Assembly: GCF_905147365.1 (NCBI RefSeq)
Contig: NC_056417.1
Coordinates: forward strand, 8,764,501-8,828,500
Source of the DNA: Aricia agestis
Taxonomy: Eukaryota > Arthropoda > Insecta > Lepidoptera > Lycaenidae
Reading direction: 5' to 3'
Length of the DNA stretch: 64,000 bases
In this document: one piece after another, positions 57,457-64,000 of the stretch
Numbering within the stretch: the first letter of the stretch is position 1
Layout of the letters: every line of letters starts with the position of its first letter
The notes under the pieces: generated by a model
Seen by the model: only the letters and a program-made list of their open reading frames with translations
Databases searched by the model: none
Told to the model about the DNA's origin: nothing
Made by a program: the position numbers and the translations under genes

Positions 57457-60400
57457 CTAAAAATAATACTTTTCAAAATCAAAATCAAAATATTTATTTC
57501 TAAATAGGTTAACAAAGCTAACACTTTTAGAACGTCGCGTCTACATGAGGCCTACCATCGGTTCGAGAACTAACCCAGGGAGGAGAACCGGCGTAAGAAA
57601 CTCACCTGGGGCCATCTTTTACTAAAAAGATGGAAAATTACATTACTAATTTACAAAAGCATGTAAAATGTGTTATATTTATATAGAAGCAGCTTACAGT
57701 CAGTCAGCTTATTTTTCCCAGGGTGTGCTATCATTGAGAAAATTTTACTGCTTTATGTTGGAAAAAGAAGCATCGATGGAAGATTGTTATGACAGAGTAA
57801 TTTAAGTGATTAGTATGGATGACTTTATACTTAAGCTGCCTTCACAGCAAACTTATTAACAAAGTGTTCCAGTTACAGTGATACTAAAAAAGTGAATATG
57901 AATGGAAGAATACAGTTTGCAAATGTTCGATAATATGGAACAGGCAAGCAATGAAATAGGAAAGCTGATTTTCTGTCGGAACGTGGTTCACATCCGTCTA
58001 GTGATATAGTCTGCTGGATATAAGTAAAGACATACTTATGTAAATGCATGCAGACACGAGGTACCCGATAACATGGATTCAGGTTTATGGTTTAGTTGTC
58101 AAACCTACCTCTCTGTCTTTCGGTGGTGCAGCAGCAGTGGGACCAACAAAGCCAGTCAACTTGAGAAATGGCTGACGATCATCGGAGTAGCAGCCCTTGG
58201 GCTCCTGCCAGGATATTATCTTGTTCATCCACCTCGGCTTTATGAACTCGCCGTATCCTTGAGATGCGCATAATGCGACTGAAATAAATAAATAAGGTCA
58301 AAATATACTTTCTCAATTTGTATAAAAAAACCACGAAACTTCTTCTCATAGCACGGGTTTCTAAAAAGAATAGCTGAAAAAAGATAAATAAAATAAAGAT
58401 AATATTAAGATAGACTACAAGTCAGTTTTCAAGAGTTATGATAACTTTGTAAAATGACAGAATTGAGTGTAACCCTGAATATTTTGAATGGCAAAGCACA
58501 AAATATTTACCGTAAATACTAAATTGAATAGCAATCACGCACAAAGCTGTAACAAAAGCTATACATACTCTGTTGCATGAACAGCGTCCTCGTGCCAGGA
58601 GGATGGTCCCATCTCTCCAACGATTTGGTTTCCTTGTATATTTGTATACATAGCTTGTATATCTTCGCGGATATGTCCACGTTTTCCATACAACCGAAGA
58701 GGCGCGCTAGGACCATTGCGCGGACTCTGCTGGTCTGTTGGTAGGCGAGACCGGAACCGTCAAATATCTGCGCCTTACATTCCGCCGTCAGCTCACAGGC
58801 TTCGTCACCCTGCATACTCTGAGTCTCCATGGCGGATATGAGCAACTGCATCATACAGACATCTGCATAGATAGGTTTCTTATCAGTATTTAATAATAGT
58901 TGCATAAATGATTGGCTGTAAGGTGACAAACACGAACTGACTTTAGTATGGCTGGATTATAGTAGTTCTACCTGTTAAATGGACGACGTTGAAACCACTA
59001 ACAAAATTATTTTAAAATATAGATAGATGGTGGTTTATGTATGAGCTTCATAGTTTCAATGTGAGGTTTATATGGTGAAATCTCTATTAATAATAATAAT
59101 AAATTAATTATTAAATACATTTAAAACTTCACCTGCAACTTTCCTGGTCGGCATTTTAGTCCTCGCTTCCTGGACGTACTGTTCGAAGTCAAAACGGTAA
59201 GGTTTCTGCGTGCCCATCGTGCCGAGAGTTAGCGGCTCCATTATCGTCGACAGTATCTCCAAGTTTTCAAATATTACTTTCGCAACTGATAACAAGGAAA
59301 GGGATAAAAATGTATAGAAAGGATCCAGAAAGCAGCAGTAGCAATCTAATAGGTTTCTAACGTATCCTGACTATAACGCTGTCTACAATTATTTACTAGT
59401 CTTAGGTTTCAACTTCAACCTTTTATTTCTACGCAGGGGAAAATCATTATATTGTGTCTCCCAGCACGGGTACCATGCACAGTGGACATATTGTAGTAAC
59501 CTTAGGTAAGGTTAATGTACTGTATGTACGGTACCAGGGTTTGGTTAGTGATAACTTGCCTATAATAATAAAAAGTACCATCGAAGAAATTAATTCATAG
59601 GCAGTTGACAGACCTACGTCATTTGGCCCTATGTCCATTCAATGTAATTCGTATTTAAAAAACGTGAGTGGACGAATCGAACAAGTAACATTTCGCAACA
59701 TACGGACAATACCTTATTATTTTCATAAAACTCGTAACTTATCTACTTCATAACCTAGATAATATATCTGGCTACACATATAGTCCACACGACGGGACGT
59801 TTTTTCATGTTACTTACCTTATTCTTTCACTCACGTCTTTTTTTATTATATCGGCTGCATTTGACGTAACAAAACCAAACTACGTAGGCCGCCACCTGCC
59901 TATGAATCAACTTCTCTGATAGTACCTTACCATATTCGTAGTCCTTACTGCGATAAACCATTTTGCTGAGGTCGGTGCTGTTTCTAATTCTATCCATACG
60001 TCTGGTGATGTTCTGTAAGTTTTCCTTGAGCTTCTCCGGCACCGATTTATCCAGTTCATTTATTGTGTATTCCAAAGTTCCTGTTAATTAATAAAACTGA
60101 TCATTTACTATAATTTTGAAAGAAAAGATGTATACGTGGGAGAGTAATGCTTCGGCACGAATGGGCCGGCTCGACCGGAGAAATACTACGTCCTCACAGA
60201 AAACCGGCGTGAAACAGCGCTTGCGCTGTGTTTCGCCGAGTGAGTGAGTTTACCGGAGGCCCAATCCCCTACCCTATTCCCTTCCCTACCTTCCCCTATT
60301 CCTTTCCCTTCCCTAAATTCCCCTATTAGCCTATTCCCTCTTAAAAGGCGGCAACGCACCTGCAGCTCTTCTGATGCTGCGAGTGTCCATGGGCGACGGA

Positions 60401-61798
60401 AGTTGCTTTCCATCAGGTGACCCGTTTGCTCGTTTGCCCCCTTTTTCATAAAAAAAAAATACCCGATAAACATGAACTTAATATTTGTCTTAAGAAAAGG
60501 AATCTCATTGGCCTACAAAATATTTTTTTTTGTTACGTATAAAAATTCATAATACGTAGAGGTAACAAAATTGCGGTCATAGGTAGAGCAATTGCTCAAA
60601 AACTCTTGCAAGTGACGATTAAGGTCAAAGAGATACGTTTGTTAGAGCTGATGGCTGGATAAGCGGGGAGAGGTAATTTGATTATCTAAGCTCATCTAAA
60701 CTCAGTGAGCATTATACGCTCCATGAATTTTGTATGTTTGTAAGATTCGTTTACACAACACGTACAGATCAAATGGAAAAATACTTGATGTTTGTACTTG
60801 TGGTTGAAATAACAATTTCAGTAATTTAATTCGGTCTCTCTGCGTTAGCTTATGATGGACCAAGCAAACATGTAACATGTCTAGGGGCATAATTGTCTGT
60901 GGTTGCCTATAGTCAACTTCGTTTATACTTACTATGCTTCGCGATCATGATGATATTCATCCATCAGACCTCAACGTGAAGAGAGCCTATCAGACCAAGT
61001 TACAACATCAAATGTAATTTCTAGTGTCAGAACGAATGGTATATGATATAGTTATTAATTGCTCTATCAGCTGTTGTGTAATATTTTACAGCAACAATAA
61101 GTACAATAGTTCGAGTCGTGAGCAAATCATTTGTTTGTAATGGATGGGCGTTGCTTTCTGCTATTATCTTAAAGCACAAAATATCTTTAAACTTTATCGA
61201 TGCCCGAGCTAGGAGCACCTGCTCATTACAACTGACTTCTGATAAACAACTAAATAGGAAGTGCACTGTGCAGCCCAACATCAAACTTGTATTAGGTGCT
61301 AGGAAACCACAGACTTTCATTACTATAAGCTAATCATTGAGTAGTAAATTGTTATTACCTATAATCTCCATGGATATAAAAACAAAATTATATAACAGTA
61401 CCCAACGACACTGTAAGAACCGTCGTAAGAACAATATTTTCAGTTCAAATTTCTCTACTTAGGACTGCTGGAAGAAATTACTTTTAGAAATTAGCAGTAC
61501 TTGTGTCGTTTATCTTCTAATATTATGTAACTTTTAATTGTTTTTGTTTGCAATAAAGTGTAAAATAAAAAAATTAAAATAGCAACGGTTTCTAAAACAT
61601 ACCTCTAGCTAATCCCAAAGATATGTACCATTCAGGATCTTTTGAAGGCTTCTTTTCGTAGTATTCCAATAGTTTGTCAAGAGTAAGCGATATCCTATAC
61701 ACTTTTGGGACGTTGTAAATGAAATCCTGAGTATCAAAGTATGGATAGATTGCAGAAGTTCCAATCACCAGGCATAATAATACCACATATTTGTACAT
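57310..61798 (-). CDS. DUF4735 secreted protein (C16orf89 homologue)
   Basis: Minus-strand exons 61798-61603, 60080-59931, 59285-59133, 58862-58569, 58278-58109 and 57456-57310 join in phase to 369 aa. The N-terminus is a signal peptide ([16 protein letters not shown]). Two N-glycosylation sequons (NIT, NST) are in exon 2. Conserved-looking blocks are [61 protein letters not shown] (with a CYSDD end) and [20 protein letters not shown]. The GY.EF.KPRW..KI.SWQ block and a Cys-containing C-terminal helix match the DUF4735 family, whose vertebrate member C16orf89 is a secreted protein of unclear function. The role in insects is not known to me. It is tail-to-tail with the second yellow gene, about 0.8 kb apart. 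Confidence 0.82.
57466..57640 (-). repeat. LINE 3' end abutting the exon 6 acceptor
   Basis: On the minus strand: GTTTCTTACGCCGGTTCTCC, GTAGACGCGACGTTCTAAAA, then a (TTTTGA)n tail that runs to about 10 bp before the acceptor. Relative at 41610-41745. Confidence 0.75.
58109..58278 (-). CDS. DUF4735 gene exon 5
   Basis: Acceptor TTATTTCAG and donor GAGAG|GTAGGT. It encodes [20 protein letters not shown] then [19 protein letters not shown]. Confidence 0.85.
58569..58862 (-). CDS. DUF4735 gene exon 4
   Basis: Acceptor CTATGCAG and donor CAACAGA|GTATGT. It encodes [20 protein letters not shown] to [14 protein letters not shown]. It is the longest exon, rich in Cys and helix-forming residues. Confidence 0.85.
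59133..59285 (-). CDS. DUF4735 gene exon 3
   Basis: Acceptor TTATCAG and donor GTTGCAG|GTGAAG. It encodes [20 protein letters not shown] to TKMPTRKVA. Confidence 0.82.
59575..59925. mobile_element. CATCGAAG-family MITE at a splice donor, with nested MITE
   Basis: GTACCATCGAAGAAATTAAT to CTTCTCTGATAGTAC. The right edge is at intron position +6 of DUF4735 exon 2. It contains the AGACGTGAGTG-ended element at 59660-59838. Confidence 0.8.
59660..59838. mobile_element. Nested ACGTGAGTG-ended MITE
   Basis: AACGTGAGTGGACGAATCG to TTTCACTCACGTCTT. Relative at 18183-18598. Confidence 0.65.
59931..60080 (-). CDS. DUF4735 gene exon 2
   Basis: Acceptor AATTAACAG and donor GAATATG|GTAAGG. It encodes [27 protein letters not shown] and RNSTDLSK. 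Confidence 0.85.
60131..60460 (+). mobile_element. SINE-like element in DUF4735 intron 1
   Basis: Full-length copy: ACGTGGGAGAGTAATGCTTC head, GGCTCGACCGGAGAAATACT box, CCCTA middle, CAACGCACCTGCAGCTCTTC body, A tail. It is antisense to the gene. Confidence 0.8.
60461..61602. other. DUF4735 intron 1 remainder
   Basis: No gene or repeat family is recognised apart from the SINE. Confidence 0.45.
61603..61798 (-). CDS. DUF4735 gene exon 1 (signal peptide)
   Basis: ATG at 61798-61796; donor GCTAGAG|GTATGT. It encodes [20 protein letters not shown] to [10 protein letters not shown]. The hydrophobic N-terminus supports secretion. Confidence 0.85.
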
Positions 61799-62299
61799 TT
61801 TAAACGTAACTAAGTAAAAAAGGTGCTAGAAAGTGTATTATCGTAGTTTTATGTATCGGCTATTCGGCTGCATTTGATTGGGCTGGTCTGAGCAATTAGC
61901 CTCAAAACGGGGCTATAAAATGATTTTGTATAATAATGCCTACGAAATTATATCAATATCTAGGGAAAATATTTACGGTTTACTTCTGATTTAAGTAGCT
62001 TCAACCTCGGTATTGATTTCAAACTGCATTCGTTAATTAATGAGGTAGTAAATGTCACCAATGTTAAATGTTTGCTATCCAATGCACTTCGTCTTGACTA
62101 CAATTTATTGAAGAAGCAAACCAATATAAAGTAAAACAAATTAGCGGTTTAATAATTTACTATTACAATATAATAGTAACTTAAATAAAGCTTAATTCTG
62201 GTTACATTTAATAAGAAATACTTAGACATTTTAGTTAATAATAAATAATAATAATAGTAAATACTTGGGTGTCGTTTTATAAGGCTATTGGTTATTATA
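61799..62299. other. Intergenic gap between the DRC2 3' end and the DUF4735 start
   Basis: 500 bp, AT-rich. A minus-strand AATAAA at about 62103-62108 could polyadenylate DRC2. The DUF4735 promoter must lie here, but no clear TATA box on the minus strand is seen. Confidence 0.4.
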
Positions 62300-63691
62300 C
62301 TAATTAGTATTATACTGTATTATATATTTTTGTACTTCTAAAACCCCATCCAAAGTAACAATTAAATTATTAACACATTTGTTGCTGAGGTTTTCTTTAA
62401 CTTTTTGAGTTAATATTGTATTTTCATATTCTAACAATAGTTTTTCATGGTTTAGAGCTTTATACGACAGTTTGGCGTTTGATATTCTTTGCCATAATCT
62501 CGTCAAGCCACAATTGTTTGTAAAAATATTCTTTGTCAAAGTGTACTTAATTGGTTCTTCTAGTTCCTGTGTTAAATCTTCAGTCGGTAGTTCATTAGCA
62601 AAAGGTATCACTTTCTCCCTCAGTGTTTCATATTTCCGGGATAGTGCTGCTAGTTTTAATATCGCTTCACCTTTTTTGCGGGTGGATTTCAGCCAATCTA
62701 TTGCAGCATTAGATTCACTGACTAGAAACTTAATCTGCTTATCATCTGACTTACGAACTTCACTTAAAATTACTTTTAGTCGTTTACACGCATCCCTATA
62801 ATTGTTGATACGATCATGTAGCTCTGTCCGTTGTATAGATTCTATAGCTTGTAAGTCTGACCGGAGTTGTTTTATCATGCCATCGCTCTGTTGCAATTGT
62901 ACTGCTTGAGCTGCTATAATGCCTGCCAGAACTTTATCTTTTTCTCTTAATTTCCGCACTTCTTTATTAATATCGGTAGTATTATTAACATACGACCTAA
63001 AAATACTTCTATATTCATTCCGCATGTCGAGGAACGCTTTCAAAAAATACTGATGCACGATCCCGCGTTTATTAGCATTTCTCTTACGTTTATCTTGTTC
63101 CGTCATTGAATGTATGCCTCTCTGAGTGCATTTTTGAGATTCAGCTTTATAGTTGGCATCATAAATCAGTATTTGGAGGTGTGCATCTGCTAATTTTTGG
63201 CTCATAGATATATTTTCATTAAAATGTTCTTCACGTCTAAATCGCTTGTTTAATATGTTTTTGTTCTCTTCAGCGACAGCTTCTAGAGCTTGAAAATAAT
63301 AGTGTATCATGTTACCCATAGCAGAACAATGGAATTCAACTGCGTATTGCAACTGATCTTCAGCTATAGTTATCAACTTTGTCATGAACTGTACAAGTAC
63401 AGTTCATGACAAAGTTGATGTTAAATAACCATCAAGATGGTCCTTTTTATTTAGCATTCTTTCAAATGATTGCCACATCGACTCGACCTCACGTCTCAAA
63501 ACAGGCTCCTTTATTTTGGAAACTTTTTCCTTAAAGAATTCCGCCAGTTCATCTTTTATTCTAGCGTGTATTTCTATTTCACGATTGACCTCCTGAATTT
63601 TTGTTCGTATTAGTACTTTTTCTCTATTGCCGCCCTTAGCATTGCTAAGATTCATTGCCTGTTGCCTTATTTGTTTTAACGATAGCCCCAT
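62300..63691 (-). CDS. DRC2: DRC2/CCDC65 homologue with one in-frame TGA
   Basis: A single minus-strand frame from ATG 63691 to the stop at 62300 (about 463 codons; vertebrate DRC2 is about 484 aa) is broken only by TGA at 63406-63404. The N-terminal part has NREIEIHARIKDEL and WQSFERMLNKKDHLDGYL. The rest is coiled-coil with SESNAAIDWLKSTRKKGE, ILKLAALSRKYE and KVIPFANELPTEDLTQELEE, then LTRLWQRISNAKL. The S/ESNA...KGE.ILKLA..(C/S)RK(F/Y)E....KV(L/I)PF series is the signature of DRC2, a subunit of the nexin-dynein regulatory complex in motile axonemes; in insects that means sperm flagella. The TGA lies in a 48-bp hairpin and the frame is unchanged on both sides. No introns are seen. Either an interrupted gene, a retro-copy or an assembly artefact. 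Confidence 0.85.
63372..63419. repeat. Perfect hairpin inside the DRC2 frame, 23-bp arms, 2-nt loop
   Basis: Arms 63372-63394 and 63397-63419 around AA. It contains the in-frame TGA and the next ATG on the minus strand. Confidence 0.9.
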
Positions 63692-64000
63692 TTTAACAGA
63701 AACAAATAATATTTTAAATGTTAATAATCTCTATTTCGTGCAAAGTTAAATATATGATTTTATTGATCTTGACATAATAATGTCAGAAATAACTTCGTCT
63801 ATCAGTAAAAGAGGTGGAACCAAGGATGGAACATTTTAATTCTGCTTTGGAAGTAAAGTTTGTGAAAATAGGTTTCACAAACTATGTTAACACAAAGACT
63901 TCTATTTAAACTCAGGTGTTAACAGTACAACAAACCTGTAAACAAATGATTATTATTATATTTATTGAAAGATAATAATTATAAAATACAATACAATAAA

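Overview
This is a eukaryotic, insect window, almost certainly from a moth or butterfly. It is AT-rich, with small GC-rich coding exons flanked by GT..AG introns of hundreds of bases to about 11 kb, and much of the rest is transposon sequence. The lepidopteran look comes from the repeat families: SINE-like elements ending in A-runs, TA/TAA-bounded MITEs and LINE 3' ends. The host genes also fit: two yellow/MRJP-domain genes in a row, a DUF4735 secreted protein and a sperm-axoneme gene. There are no bacterial genes, rRNA, tRNA or CRISPR.

Layout. 1-7477: no host exon I can support. It holds repeat fragments and a nested PIF/Harbinger zone (4470-6121) carrying a transposase N-terminal remnant and a MADF-domain exon. 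7478-17726 (+): the last five coding exons of a yellow-family gene, 268 aa, whose N-terminal exons are not visible and probably lie left of the window. 17740-41766: about 24 kb of repeats, with one plausible promoter plus non-coding first exon (30293-30418) for the next gene. 41799-56535 (+): a complete second yellow-family gene, six coding exons, 440 aa, with a signal peptide. Its first coding intron holds a decayed 5.8 kb CR1/Jockey-type LINE (about 44300-50143). 57310-61798 (-): a six-exon, 369-aa DUF4735 (C16orf89-type) secreted protein, tail-to-tail with the second yellow gene. 62300-63691 (-): a single-exon DRC2/CCDC65 homologue interrupted by one in-frame TGA inside a 48-bp hairpin.

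How the genes relate. The two yellow genes form a tandem pair, as expected for this family, which clusters in insects. Both encode secreted beta-propeller-type proteins linked to cuticle pigmentation. The DUF4735 and DRC2 genes lie on the opposite strand with no obvious functional link to them. All splice junctions proposed here keep phase, which is the main support for the exon models.

The most unusual signals are these. (i) Short, nearly loopless perfect hairpins (15-27 bp arms, loops of 1-11 nt) recur across the window, and one interrupts the DRC2 reading frame. (ii) A long extra ORF sits between ORF1 and ORF2 of the LINE. (iii) A Harbinger element carries mirror-image 11-bp subterminal arrays around a MADF exon. 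(iv) One MITE family sits within about 20 bp of exon edges in three genes.
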